DNA of 64,000 nt, taken from VXNE01 sp965206615. GTDB lineage: Bacteria; Pseudomonadota; Gammaproteobacteria; Pseudomonadales; Azotimanducaceae. The translations under genes were made by a program, and so were the position numbers. Positions 10,301 through 20,195 of the stretch are shown one piece after another. The notes under the pieces were generated by a model. The model made no database searches. It was given only the letters and a program-made list of their open reading frames with translations, and was not told the DNA's origin. The DNA is taken from assembly GCA_965206615.1 (NCBI GenBank), contig CBDBKI010000005.1, positions 1,116,001-1,180,000 on the forward strand, written 5' to 3'. How positions within the stretch are numbered: the stretch's first letter is position 1; every line of letters begins with the position of its first letter.

Positions 10301-13157
10301 TACGTGTCGGCGCTGGTCAAGCAGCCGAACGGGCGGTTCGCCTACCAGTCGGTGGCGAAGGAGACGGAACTGGAACGGACCGCGTTCGCGTTGCCGGCGG
10401 GGGGCGCCGAAGTAGCGCTGCCGACCTCCCGCCCGGGGCGTTTCGCGATCGACATCGTCGATGCCCGCAACACGAGGCTCAGCCGGGTGGAGTTCGCGGT
10501 GGCCGGGACGGCCAACATCGCCGCCAATCTCGAGCGCGACGCGGAACTCGATCTCAAGCTTGACCGTCGCGAGTACGCGCCCGGCGACGAGATTCTGCTG
10601 GAGGTCACGGCGCCCTACGCGGGCACCGGCCTCGTGACGATCGAGCGGGACCGCGTGCATGCCTTCGGGTGGTTCAGAACGGAAACGAACAACGCCCTGG
10701 CCCGCATCCGCGTACCCGCAGGTCTCGAGGGCAATGCCTACGTCAATGTCGCGTTCGTGCGCGACATCGACTCGGAGGAGATCTTCGTCAGCCCCTTGAG
10801 CTACGCCGTCGCGCCCTTCGCCGTCGACCGCGCGTCGCGCCGCCTGGACATCGATCTCGCGGTACCGGACCTCGTCCGTCCGGGGGCCTCGCTGACGGTC
10901 GGCTATACGGTGTCGGAACCCGCGCGGCTGGTGCTCTTTGCCGTGGACGAGGGAATCCTCCAGGTGGCGGACTACGCCACCCCGGATCCGCTCGAGGTCT
11001 ACCTGCGCAAGAAGGCGCTGCAGGTGGACACACACCAGATGGTCGACCTGATCCTGCCGGACTACGACGTGCTGCGCCGTGCGGCGGCGCCGGGCGGCGG
11101 GGACCTGGCCCGCCTGCTCGGCGCGAACCTGAACCCGTTCCGGCGGCGCTCCGAACCGCCGGTCGTGTACTGGTCGGGCATCCTCGAAGCGGACTCCGGG
11201 CAACGCCAGGTGGCCATCGACATCCCCGATTACTTCAATGGCGAGCTGCGCGTGATGGCGGTGGGCGTCGCAGCCGCCAGGCTCGGCGTGCAGGCGGAGC
11301 CCGTCACCGTGCGCGGGCAGATCGTGCTCACGCCGAACCTGCCGCTGGCCGCCGCGCCGGACGACGTGTTCGACGTCGCGGTCGGTGTCGCGAACCACGT
11401 CGAGGGATCCGGGGCGGCGGCGCAGGTGACGGTCTCTGCCGAGGCGTTGCAGCGCCTGTCGGCGGACGAGGCCTCCGAACGGGTGGTCGCCGTAGCCGAG
11501 GGGGACGAAGGGCGGGCGCTCTTCCGCCTGCGTGCGGGCGCTGCGCCGGGGGCGGCGTCGGTGACGTTCGCCGGGCGCGTGAATGATGTGTCCGTGCAGC
11601 GGCGGGCGACGTTGTCCGTGCGGCCGGCGAGCCCGTTTCTGACCACGGTGGATGCCGGTTTCGATGCCGACGGCGAGACCTCGGTGGCCCTGCCGCGGCG
11701 GCTGCACGAGGCCTTCGCGGACCGGCGGGTGACGGCCTCGGCGAGCCCGCTTGCGCTTGCCGACGGCCTGCTGGCGTACCTCGAGTCGTTTCCGCACGCC
11801 TGCGCGGAACAGATCGTCAGCAAGGCGTTCCCCCAGCTGGGCGTGCTCGAGGCGCAGTCCACCGGGCTGGACCGGCAGGACTACCGGACCCTGTTTCGGG
11901 ACACGATCGCTCTGCTGCGCCCGCGCCAGAACGCCGACGGCGGTTTCCTGTTCTGGGCGACGTCGCGGGAGTCCGCCGCGTTCCCCTCCGTGTACATCGC
12001 GCACTTCCTGACCGATGCCCGGGAACTCGGGATGCCGGTGCCCGACGACCTGTACACGCGTTCCGGCGGCTACCTGCAGCGGATCGCCGGCCGGCGACGG
12101 CGACGGGCGGGCGCCCTTCGATCTCGCCGCCGCACGTACCCGGGCCTACGCCATCTACCTCATGACGCGGCGCGGCCAGGTCACCACGAACTACCTCAAC
12201 GCGCTGCAGGAAGCGCTGGAAGTCGGCGCGGCGGAGGAGTGGCGCGGCGACGTCGTGAGCACGTACCTGGCGGCGAGCCACGCACTGTTGCGCAACGACC
12301 TGCTGGCCGAACGCCTGGTCGAGGGCTATCGACTCGGCGAGTCGACGCGCCCGGACACCGACTTCGACACCGCCCTCGGCCGCGACGCGCTGTACGTCTA
12401 CCTCCTCGCCCGGCACTTCCCCGAGCGCATGGCGCGGCTGGACGGCGAGGCCCTGCGGCGACTCGTGCAGCCGGTCTTCGAGGACCGCTTCAACACCCTG
12501 TCGGCGGCGTACACGATCCTGGCGCTGGGCGCGATCCACCGGAACCTCGAGGCCCGCGGCGAGTTGTCGCCGCCCGCCATCGCGGCGCAGACAGCGGACG
12601 GTCCCGTCGAAGTCGACGTTGCGCCGGGGGTGTTCGCCAGGGCGTCCCTGCCGGTGACGGTCGAGCGGCTGGACATCTCGGGTGCGGCGCCCGGCGGCGT
12701 CTACTACACGGCGAGCGAGTCGGGATTCGATGTCGAGACGCCCACGGAGCGCATCGCCGAAGGCATCGAACTGGACCGCGTGTACCTCGACGCGGACGGC
12801 GAGCCGGCCGGGCGGATCCGCGTCGGGGACGAACTCACGGTACGTCTTCGCGTCCGTTCCACGAGCGGCCGGGTCGGCAACGTCGCGGTCACGGACCTGC
12901 TGCCGGGTGGCTTCGAGATCCTCACCGAGTCCGTGCGCAGGCGCTACGGCGGATGGTCGTGCGACTACCTGGACGTACGCGAGGACCGGCTGGTGTATTA
13001 CGGCAGCTTCGACGAGCGCATGGTCGAGCTCCGGTACCGGGTCAAGGCGACGAGTCCCGGCGAGTTCGCAGCACCCGCCGCCCACGCCGCCGCCATGTAC
13101 CACCGCAGCGTGCGCGGGCGTTCCGCGGCCGGCCGGCTGGTCGTGGAGAGCATGTGA
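7394..13157 (+). CDS. bacterial alpha-2-macroglobulin, interrupted by one frameshift
   Basis: Large periplasmic protease-trapping protein (YfhM-like) encoded with pbpC, as in Escherichia coli. The start ATG has a good AAGGAAGG site. The N-terminus has one transmembrane segment (GAAALVGAAALAGGGYLYYA) and no lipobox, so it is probably membrane-anchored. MG-type domains follow, with YTDRGLYRPGETVRLFGIVR as bait-region-proximal landmark. The thioester motif CAEQ lies at 11801-11812 (FPHACAEQIVSKAFPQ). At about 12089-12093 the frame shifts: one extra C in GCCGGCCGGCGAC moves the reading frame by one. The homologous C-terminal sequence (APFDLAAARTRAYAIYL through VVESM) continues in the new frame to TGA at 13157. 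Excluding the extra base the product is about 1920 residues. It could be a sequencing error or a true inactivation. Confidence 0.85.
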
Positions 13158-15556
13158 TCGCCGCGCTGCGCAGGCGTTCCCGCGCGTTCGCGGCGCTGTT
13201 CGCGCTCCTGGTCTGCGCGTTGCTCGCCTGGGTCCTGGCGCCGAAGCCGGCGCTCTACGGTGCCATCCCGTTCTCGACCCTGGTGACGGATCGCGAAGGC
13301 CGCCCCCTCAAGCTCGTTCCGGCGCAGGACGGCCGCTATCGGCTGTTCACCGAACTCGACGACGTGGCCGCGGTGGGCCGGGAGGCGACGCTGCTCTACG
13401 AGGACCGCAGCTTCTACCGCCACCCCGGGGTCGACCCCCTCGCCCTCGCGCGTGCGGCGTGGACGACCTACGTGCGACGCACCCGGGTCGTCGGCGGCTC
13501 GACGATCACCATGCAACTTGCCCGGCTGCGGTTCGACCTGGACACACGCACCGTGTTCGGCAAGCTCGTGCAGTCCGCCCGCGCGCTGCAGCTCGAGCGC
13601 CACTACGGCAAGGCGGAGATCCTCGAGGCCTACCTGAACCTGGCGCCGTACGGCGGCAGCATCGAAGGTATCGGCACCGCCAGCCGGGTCTATTTCGACA
13701 AGCCGGCCAGCGCGCTGAGCCTCGGCGAGGCGCTGGCGCTGGCCGTCATTCCGCAGAACCCGACGGACCGGTTTCCGGTCCGGGTGGCCGGTCGCGCGGA
13801 GCTCCTGGCGGCGCGCGAACGGCTCCTCGCGGCCTGGCTGTCCGCGGCCGGCGATGCCGATCCCGGGACGATCGCCCGAGCGCGGCTCGTACCCGGGTTC
13901 CGATCACCGGCGCGGTTGCCGTCGCATGCCCCGCATTTCGTCCGGGACCACGTCCCGTACGACGGGGGTGCACGCATCCGCACGACGCTGGATCTCGACC
14001 TGCAGGGCCTGGTCGAGGCGCGCATCGCCGAGCACGTGGAGCGGCGCCGCCGGGACGGTATCGTGAACGCGGCCGCCATGCTCGTCGACGCGCGACGGAT
14101 GGAGGTGTTGGCGCTGGTCGGGTCGGCGGGATTCTTCGACGCGGCGATCGCCGGCCAGGTGAACGGCGTGCGGGCGCCCCGTTCGCCGGGATCGACACTC
14201 AAGCCGCTGCTGTACGCGCTGGCGCTGGACGCGGGCCTGATCCACCCGATGACCCTGCTCGAGGATGCGCCCCGCCGCTACGCCGCGTACACGCCGGAGA
14301 ACTTCGACCGCGGGTTCCTGGGACCCGTGTTCGCGCGGGATGCCCTGGTCTACAGCCGCAACGTGCCGGCCGTCGGACTGCTTGCGGAGCTCGGCGTGGA
14401 GCGGTTCCGGGACTGGCTGCACGGTGCGGGGGTGGCGGACTTGCGACCCGCCGCGGACTATGGCCTGGCCCTGGCGCTCGGCGGCAGCGAGATCACCATG
14501 GAGGAGTTGACGCGGCTCTACGCGACCCTGGCGGGCAAGGGCGTCTGGCGCGACTTCACGGTCGTGCCCGGCACGCGGGAACTCTTGCGAGGGGCGGCAA
14601 GCCCCTCGCGCTCCCCGCGCCTGCTGAGCGAGGAAGCCAGCTTCCTGGTGCTGGACATGCTCCGCGATGTCGCGCGGCCCGATCAGCCCGTGCGGGGTTT
14701 CGAGGAACGACCGGACGTTGCCTGGAAGACGGGCACGTCGTTCGGCTTCCGGGACGCCTGGAGCGTCGGGGTCGTCGGCCACTACGTGCTGGCGGTGTGG
14801 GTCGGCAACTTCGACGGCAGCGCCAATCCGGCCCTGGTCGGCCGGGAAGCCGCCGCACCCCTGTTCTTCGCCATCGCGGACAGTCTCCCGGCACCCGCGG
14901 GGGGCGGCGAGTCGCCCCGCGAGGCCCGCCCCTGGTGGGCCGTGCAGGACGCGTCATCGGGGACGCTCGGCGCCCTCAACCTGCGGCAGGTAGAGGTCTG
15001 CGCGACCACGGGCGACCTGCCGGGACCCCACTGCCCGCGCACGACGCGATCCTGGTTCATCCCCGGGGTGTCGCCCATCAGGGTGTCGACCGTCTACCGG
15101 GCCATCGACATCGACCGGCGGACGGGTCTGCGGAGTTGTCGGGCGGATGACCACACGGAACGGGTCGTCTACGAGTTCTGGCCCTCGAACCTGCACGACG
15201 TCTTCCGCCGCGCGGGTATCGCCATCCGCCGGCCGCCGCCCTGGTCGCCGGATTGCGGACTGGACGAAACCTCGGCCACGGGATTGGCGCCGCGCATTCG
15301 ATCGCCCCAGCGCTCGCTCGTCTACCACGCCGCCGCGCCGGGTGTCGTCGACGGGACCGTGCCGTTCTCGGCCGTGGTGGACGGCGACGCACGCGGGATG
15401 TTCTGGTTCGTCGACCACCGCCTGGTCGCCAGTGCGCGGCCGGGCGAGAGCTACTTCTGGACGCCGCGACCGGGACGGTTCACCGTGCGCGTCGTGGACG
15501 ACCTCGGTCGCGCCGCCGCCGAAACGATCCGGGTGCGCGCCTTCCCGGGACAGTGA
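13154..15556 (+). CDS. pbpC: penicillin-binding protein 1C
   Basis: Bifunctional peptidoglycan glycosyltransferase/transpeptidase-type PBP of 800 residues, anchored by an N-terminal helix (AFAALFALLVCALLAWVLA). The GT51 domain shows the catalytic glutamate in YEDRSFYRHPGVD, and GGSTITMQLARL and LEAYLNLAPYGG. The transpeptidase domain has RSPGSTLKP (SxxK serine-lysine), YSRN (SxN) and WKTGTS (KTG). The C-terminal BiPBP-type extension (about residues 700-800) is present. The GTG start at 13154 overlaps the stop of the alpha-2-macroglobulin gene by four bases (ATGTGA), implying translational coupling. This gene order is conserved with the E. coli yfhM-pbpC locus. Confidence 0.95.
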   Translation: MIAALRRRSRAFAALFALLVCALLAWVLAPKPALYGAIPFSTLVTDREGRPLKLVPAQDGRYRLFTELDDVAAVGREATLLYEDRSFYRHPGVDPLALARAAWTTYVRRTRVVGGSTITMQLARLRFDLDTRTVFGKLVQSARALQLERHYGKAEILEAYLNLAPYGGSIEGIGTASRVYFDKPASALSLGEALALAVIPQNPTDRFPVRVAGRAELLAARERLLAAWLSAAGDADPGTIARARLVPGFRSPARLPSHAPHFVRDHVPYDGGARIRTTLDLDLQGLVEARIAEHVERRRRDGIVNAAAMLVDARRMEVLALVGSAGFFDAAIAGQVNGVRAPRSPGSTLKPLLYALALDAGLIHPMTLLEDAPRRYAAYTPENFDRGFLGPVFARDALVYSRNVPAVGLLAELGVERFRDWLHGAGVADLRPAADYGLALALGGSEITMEELTRLYATLAGKGVWRDFTVVPGTRELLRGAASPSRSPRLLSEEASFLVLDMLRDVARPDQPVRGFEERPDVAWKTGTSFGFRDAWSVGVVGHYVLAVWVGNFDGSANPALVGREAAAPLFFAIADSLPAPAGGGESPREARPWWAVQDASSGTLGALNLRQVEVCATTGDLPGPHCPRTTRSWFIPGVSPIRVSTVYRAIDIDRRTGLRSCRADDHTERVVYEFWPSNLHDVFRRAGIAIRRPPPWSPDCGLDETSATGLAPRIRSPQRSLVYHAAAPGVVDGTVPFSAVVDGDARGMFWFVDHRLVASARPGESYFWTPRPGRFTVRVVDDLGRAAAETIRVRAFPGQ

Positions 15557-15564
15557 GCCGCGGA

Positions 15565-15581
15565 ATCGGGTGTGTCCCGAT
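15565..15581. terminator. candidate hairpin between convergent genes
   Basis: ATCGGG, a TGTGT loop and CCCGAT form a perfect 6-bp stem between the end of pbpC (plus) and the end of the oxidoreductase gene (minus). There is no T tract, so intrinsic termination is only a possibility. Confidence 0.3.
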
Positions 15582-15597
15582 CCCCGCCGGAACAGCC

Positions 15598-17544
15598 TCA
15601 GGCGGTTTGCTCCTCCACGGCCCGCCACGCGGCGTCGAAGGCAGCATCCATCAGCGCCGTGGCCTCGGCATCCGTGTTGGCAATGGAGATACGCCCGAAC
15701 TGTGCCCGGCCGATCTCGTGGGGTGCCTGTCCTTCCTGCCATTCGGGGTCGTCCAATGCGAGGTAGGGATAGGCGTAGCCGTGGGGAATACGGTTGACGG
15801 TTATGGCGCGAATGTCGCTCTCGTGGTGGAAGCCGTGTTTGCCCAACAGTGACTGCAGCTGGTCGCGGATCTGCTGCTCGTAGCTGGCGAAGGGTGTGGC
15901 GTATATCTTGTGGCGACCCAGGCGCAGCTGCTCGCGTCCTGATATCTGGCCCTCCGGCGCCGTCATGGGAGAGTGCATCATGAAGACCACCATGGGGTCA
16001 TCCGGCCCCCTGGGCGGTTCGTACCCGCCGACGGTCATGGCCGGCGCGGCACTCACCCACTGAAACGGATCGTATGGACACTGGAAGAACGCGGCGCCCA
16101 GTTCAGAGTAGGCGCGACCGTTCTCCAGCAGCACGTTGGCGTAGACAGAAGGCGTCTTCACACCGTAGCGCAGGCCCTCTTTCTGGGACTCCGGCATTTC
16201 CGGACACAGGTAAGGTATGAAACTGTTGTAGCAGGCCAGAACACAGTGATCGGCGGTGACACGCAAGGGGTTCCCCTGCTGAACGTAGTCGACTTCCACG
16301 CGCGCGCCGCCGACTTCGCGTACTCCGACCACCGTGCTGTTGAGCCGCAGCCGGGTCATCTGGTTTTCCCGATCCAGGGCGCTGTAGTCGAAACGGGCGA
16401 TGGCGACATCCTCGGGTCCCTTCATGTCAGGGGCAGCCCCGGGTATCAGTTTGTGTACCAGCAACCTGGCGACAGAGGCGTTGCCATCCGGGAACATCCT
16501 GACCTCCAGGAGACTGTCCAGCAGGGCGCCCCCCAGCGAAGTTGCCATCCTTCCCAGCCACCCCATCGCCCGAATGCCGCTGGCGCCGGAACCGAGTGCC
16601 TCCAGCACCGTGAGGTTCCATCCGGAGAAGCCGGTCAAGTGGAGGATGTTTGCATTCAATATCGGTACGGTTTCCTCAGCGAGACCGACACCTTCCACCA
16701 GAAACCGGTTGTAGCTGACGGAGTTGACATAGTCCCATTTCTCGCTGAGCGACAGTCCCTCCAGGAAGTCCCGTGCGCCTCCAAAACAGGCGATCAGCTT
16801 GTCCTGTTCGGCCACGGGTACAGGCAGTGCGCGTACCGTCTCCCGGTAGCCGTCCGCGCCGTACATCACCGCGTTCCAGTTGCCTCCTACCGTCACGTGG
16901 CCGCCCGGTCCCGGCAGCGCCACGCCATTGTCTGCTTCGAGCTTACCGGCCAGTGTGTAGTTGTCCGGTGTGTTGGCGTCCATGGCGTCAACGAAGTCCC
17001 GATCGATTCCGATATCGACCATCAGGCCCCCGGCCGCCTTGCTGTAGCTACTGACACTTTCCAGATTCTGGGCGCCGGCCAGGCTCAGCAGCATTCTTCC
17101 GTCGTGGTGAAACTCGTTGCGTTTCGCATGGCCGCCGAAGTCGTCGTGGTTGTCGAGCAGCAGGATGCGGGCGTCGGGCCCCATTTTCTTGCGGTAGAAC
17201 CAGCCCGCCGCCAACCCGCTCATGCCGGCGCCGACGACGACCAGGTCGTAGTGCTCGTTCAGCGCCTCGTAACGGGCCGGCTTCTCGCCGCGCCAGGCCA
17301 GGGCATGCGCCACCTCGAAGGATCCCTCGTGACTGCCCCGCATGCCGGTGAGAGCAGGGGGGTAGTAGGCGGAGGGGTCTGGAGGGCTGAACCTGGTGGG
17401 AGCCGTAGATGACATGTCCGCAGGAGGCTCAAGGTCGCTGCCACAGGCCTGCAGCAGGACGCCTCCCGCACCGATTGCCACGCCGTTCAGGAAGTCCCGC
17501 CGTGTCACACGAGTAGTCATCGGGTTCTTTCGCATGCTCTGCAT
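15598..17544 (-). CDS. Tat-exported FAD-dependent oxidoreductase (spermidine-dehydrogenase-like)
   Basis: A 648-residue flavoprotein oxidoreductase. A twin-arginine signal (TRRDFLNGVAIGAGGVLLQACG) near residue 15 also carries a cysteine that could act as a lipobox. The FAD-binding Rossmann fold follows near residue 100 (YDLVVVGAGMSGLAAGWFYR) with DNHDDFGGHAKRNEF, a landmark I associate with spermidine dehydrogenase-like proteins. The C-terminus has a second FAD region (FGRISIANTDAEATALMDAA). The substrate is not determinable. Alternative start: ATG at 17520, eight codons in, directly before the Tat motif. It converges with pbpC; the DUF3500 gene lies upstream on the same strand with a 140-base gap. 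Confidence 0.82.
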   Translation of the reverse strand: MQSMRKNPMTTRVTRRDFLNGVAIGAGGVLLQACGSDLEPPADMSSTAPTRFSPPDPSAYYPPALTGMRGSHEGSFEVAHALAWRGEKPARYEALNEHYDLVVVGAGMSGLAAGWFYRKKMGPDARILLLDNHDDFGGHAKRNEFHHDGRMLLSLAGAQNLESVSSYSKAAGGLMVDIGIDRDFVDAMDANTPDNYTLAGKLEADNGVALPGPGGHVTVGGNWNAVMYGADGYRETVRALPVPVAEQDKLIACFGGARDFLEGLSLSEKWDYVNSVSYNRFLVEGVGLAEETVPILNANILHLTGFSGWNLTVLEALGSGASGIRAMGWLGRMATSLGGALLDSLLEVRMFPDGNASVARLLVHKLIPGAAPDMKGPEDVAIARFDYSALDRENQMTRLRLNSTVVGVREVGGARVEVDYVQQGNPLRVTADHCVLACYNSFIPYLCPEMPESQKEGLRYGVKTPSVYANVLLENGRAYSELGAAFFQCPYDPFQWVSAAPAMTVGGYEPPRGPDDPMVVFMMHSPMTAPEGQISGREQLRLGRHKIYATPFASYEQQIRDQLQSLLGKHGFHHESDIRAITVNRIPHGYAYPYLALDDPEWQEGQAPHEIGRAQFGRISIANTDAEATALMDAAFDAAWRAVEEQTA

Positions 17545-17684
17545 GTCCTGTGGCTTGGTCGCGATAGCATTTACCGCTGCCCTCGACCGCCGAGCACATC
17601 CCGCCCGATGTCCACCGCGCGCAAGATCCTATTGTCCGCCATGACCGTTGTCGTTGTCACAGCCCTGGTCTCCACGCCGCCCGC

Positions 17685-18857
17685 TCAGTGCGGGTGTGCG
17701 AGCAGGTGCTGTCCGAGAAGGTCCTTGCCATAGTCGTTGCCGTTGGGCGTGCGCACCACCGTATGCACGTGGATGCGGCTCGGTAGCTCGGGACCATCGA
17801 GCGCCGCCGGCGGCTGGTGGTCGTACTCGATCATGATCACGGGCGAGTGGATGCGGTAGTAGAAGACCGCGTCCGGGCCCGTATCTCCGACCCAGGCGAA
17901 GTACGTATCGTCCCAGTGGCACACCACCTCCGAGAGACGGACCTCGGCGTGCCCGCCCCGCAGGTTCCCGGTGTACAGCCCGACGAGCTCGAGGGCGAGC
18001 TCCCGCTGGGCGTCATCGAGTTCGCCGAGGCGAAGGCCCTCGTACGGCACCACCGCGTTGTCCTGGAACTGCTCGGCGCGGTTGTTCTCTCCGGTCTTGC
18101 TCGCATCAATGATGGCGATCGCGCGTTGCCCGTCGTCCAGCGCGTTGATCAGGGCGAGGCCCGCCGCCAATTCCTCCTCGAGGATCGCCGTCCCGGCGAA
18201 CCGTCCCGTGTCGGCCCGTGTCGGCTCGGAGCCCATGAATATCGGCGTGAGCACGACCTGGTCGCCCAGGACGAAGCAGTTCACGACGAGATGGTGACCG
18301 TCGAGCTGCCAGCCCCACGGCCCGCTCCCTGACGGCTCGCCCATCACCGTGAACCAGTAGCGGTCTTCACCGTACCGATCGTGGTTGTCCACCAGATCGG
18401 CCAGGTGCCCATCGAGACGCATGATGTCCCGGGAGGTCTCGAATCCCCGGGCGCTCAGCGTCGCCGCCATCAAGCCGAACGCGGTCGCGGTCTGCCCCGC
18501 ATCCATCTCGAGGAGGCCGACGCCCTGCCGCACCGCGCCGCTGACGTTGGACCAGCGTCGCCATTCCAGATCATCGACGGGGAACAGCGTGCGGCCGCGC
18601 TGTTCCGGGGTGAGGGTCGCGAGAAACGCGACCGCGGCGTCGCGGATCGGTGCGGTGCTGACGCCCGTCGCCCTGATGCCAAACAGGTCGGGCCGGATTT
18701 CGCCGTCGGCGGTGATGCCGCGAAACGGCTCGTCGAGCCTCACGTTCTCCACCATCGGCCAAATGAGGCGCGACGCTCCACCGCTCCAGGCCGCCAGTCC
18801 GATCAGGACGGCCAGCACGGCCATCCCGACTCCGACCCACTGCAGTAGTCGACGCAT
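17685..18857 (-). CDS. DUF3500 family protein
   Basis: About 390 residues with an N-terminal hydrophobic signal or anchor (LLQWVGVGMAVLAVLIGLAAW). The body matches DUF3500: an early LTPEQRGRTLFPVDDLEWRRW, GQLDGHHLVVNCFVLGDQVVLTP-type core (DGHHLVVN), and a C-terminal YYRIHSPVIMIEYDHQ with IHVHTVVRTPNGNDYG containing conserved histidines. The function of the family is not known; the His/Glu-rich C-terminus suggests metal binding, which is inference. The ATG at 18857 is preceded by GGGAGAA, favouring it over a longer 30-codon extension. Confidence 0.85.
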   Translation of the reverse strand: MRRLLQWVGVGMAVLAVLIGLAAWSGGASRLIWPMVENVRLDEPFRGITADGEIRPDLFGIRATGVSTAPIRDAAVAFLATLTPEQRGRTLFPVDDLEWRRWSNVSGAVRQGVGLLEMDAGQTATAFGLMAATLSARGFETSRDIMRLDGHLADLVDNHDRYGEDRYWFTVMGEPSGSGPWGWQLDGHHLVVNCFVLGDQVVLTPIFMGSEPTRADTGRFAGTAILEEELAAGLALINALDDGQRAIAIIDASKTGENNRAEQFQDNAVVPYEGLRLGELDDAQRELALELVGLYTGNLRGGHAEVRLSEVVCHWDDTYFAWVGDTGPDAVFYYRIHSPVIMIEYDHQPPAALDGPELPSRIHVHTVVRTPNGNDYGKDLLGQHLLAHPH

Positions 18858-19140
18858 CGTTCTCCCTTTCCTCGGCCCATCCGCAGGCGTTCGCCTTGAC
18901 TCGCAGTGTAGAGAGGAAGTGACCACACGGCACCAGGAGACCCGCACCGTGACTGGAATATCGGCGGATCGCCGCGATGCTCGCTGTCGCGACGCGCGCC
19001 GGAGTGGCTACGGGCAGCCGATCGACTCTCAGGTTGAATGGCGTCACGGCGCCTGCGAGAGTGACCAGGTGCAGACGCCGTATTGACGCTTGGTGCCTGC
19101 GCTGGACACACAGCTGGTCCGCCGATCGTCGGAGCGAGAC

Positions 19141-19407
19141 GTGCGCGTCGAGACGGAAATCGAGAAGTGGGGGAACAGCCTGGCGTTGCGGGTCACTGGC
19201 GCCATGGCGGAACTGCCCCGATTCGCACCCGGCACCCGCGTCACGGTCGACATCGACAGCGAGGGCCTTGTCGTCAGGCGCGCGGCCGGCAGCCTCCGGT
19301 CCTTCCGCTTCCCCGAAAGCGAGCGCGCACTGCGCGCGGGCATGACGGCGGAGAACGCCCACGCCGACTTGGTCGCGGATCCCGGGGGCCGCGAGTTCGG
19401 CCTCTAG
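19141..19407 (+). CDS. AbrB/MazE-type antitoxin, orphan
   Basis: A short protein of 88 residues from the GTG at 19141 (a longer frame begins at 19090). The N-terminal half, RVETEIEKWGNSLALRV then PGTRVTVDIDSEGLVVRRA, is a typical MazE/AbrB swapped-hairpin DNA-binding domain. The C-terminal tail (FPESERALRAGMTAENAHAD) resembles the toxin-binding tail of MazE. No MazF or PIN gene follows: the next gene is convergent, and their ends overlap by 4 bases. It therefore looks like an orphan antitoxin or a solitary regulator. Confidence 0.75.
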   Translation: MRVETEIEKWGNSLALRVTGAMAELPRFAPGTRVTVDIDSEGLVVRRAAGSLRSFRFPESERALRAGMTAENAHADLVADPGGREFGL

Positions 19408-20144
19408 CGCGACCTTCGCAACCCCAGGCGTGCGGCCTCTCGACGCGAAAGCTGCCGCTTGCTCACGGCATACACGCGCTCCCGGTCGTAAAGCTCGTTG
19501 GGTGGCAACGCTGCGAGCCCGGAGGAAAGGACGACATCCATCGGCGGGACCGCATCCGGTGCGCGGGCTTCGACATGGCGTGCGAGGATGACTTCCCACC
19601 ATGCGCCATCGGCCAGGAGGTGGTATTGCACGTCGCCTTCCCCCGGCACCATCCGTGCTCGCAGTGTGCGCTGGGTCCGTTCGCGGCGTTGCCGCAAGGT
19701 CTGACGCCATGTCACGCGATGGCGGTTGTGGCGCAGGATGCCGCTTCGCGGGTCCACCCAGAGCTCGTGGTAAGACTCCCGCAACGGACGTTCGCGTCCG
19801 AACTCGCGCAGCCACGGATCGTGTCCACGCAGGAATACGTCCCTGGCGACGAAATCGAAGACATGGTCCCGTACGTGTTGCTGCACCGTCGAGGTGCCGC
19901 GCAATCCCGCGGCGATGTCCGACCACACCTTGTCCCAGGGGCGCCCGACCTGCGTGTGCAGGTAGCGCCGCAACGGTTGCAGGTGCTCGTTGAGCGTCTT
20001 GGCGTCGGCTTTCGCCAGGGCGAGGGCGCGCTTCATGCCCACTCGGGAAGGCAGGTTCTCCATGGGGTACGCGCGACCCTTGCGGCGGACCTTGCCCCCG
20101 AGCCGGGGCCGCGTGACCAGTACACGGTCCATGTCGTGGCGCAT
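19404..20144 (-). CDS. conserved hypothetical protein
   Basis: About 246 residues, arginine-rich, without signal peptide or membrane segment. The start is ATG at 20144 (MRHDMDRVLVTRPR). I recognise the layout as a family of unknown function seen in Planctomycetes, Myxobacteria and Acidobacteria: 'MRHDM..V.V.RPR' at the start, ENLPSRVGMKR, LNEHLQPLRRYLHTQVGRPW, GTSTVQQHVRDHVFDFVARD, then a variable C-terminus. No catalytic motif is evident. Its end overlaps that of the MazE-like gene on the other strand. The assignment to that family is from memory of the pattern. Confidence 0.6.
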   Translation of the reverse strand: MRHDMDRVLVTRPRLGGKVRRKGRAYPMENLPSRVGMKRALALAKADAKTLNEHLQPLRRYLHTQVGRPWDKVWSDIAAGLRGTSTVQQHVRDHVFDFVARDVFLRGHDPWLREFGRERPLRESYHELWVDPRSGILRHNRHRVTWRQTLRQRRERTQRTLRARMVPGEGDVQYHLLADGAWWEVILARHVEARAPDAVPPMDVVLSSGLAALPPNELYDRERVYAVSKRQLSRREAARLGLRRSR

Positions 20145-20195
20145 GGCGTCTCTCCTCGGCGGGGAAACGCAGTGTAGCTGTATTGCCGGCAGCGG

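Noticed and set aside
7238..12004. A 1588-codon open frame on the minus strand opposite the alpha-2-macroglobulin gene
   Set aside because: It is the GC-rich mirror of a strongly coding plus-strand frame. Its translation is rich in Arg, His and Pro with no domain pattern.
12015..13157. A separate gene for the macroglobulin C-terminus
   Set aside because: It has no start site of its own; it continues the upstream domain directly after one frameshift.
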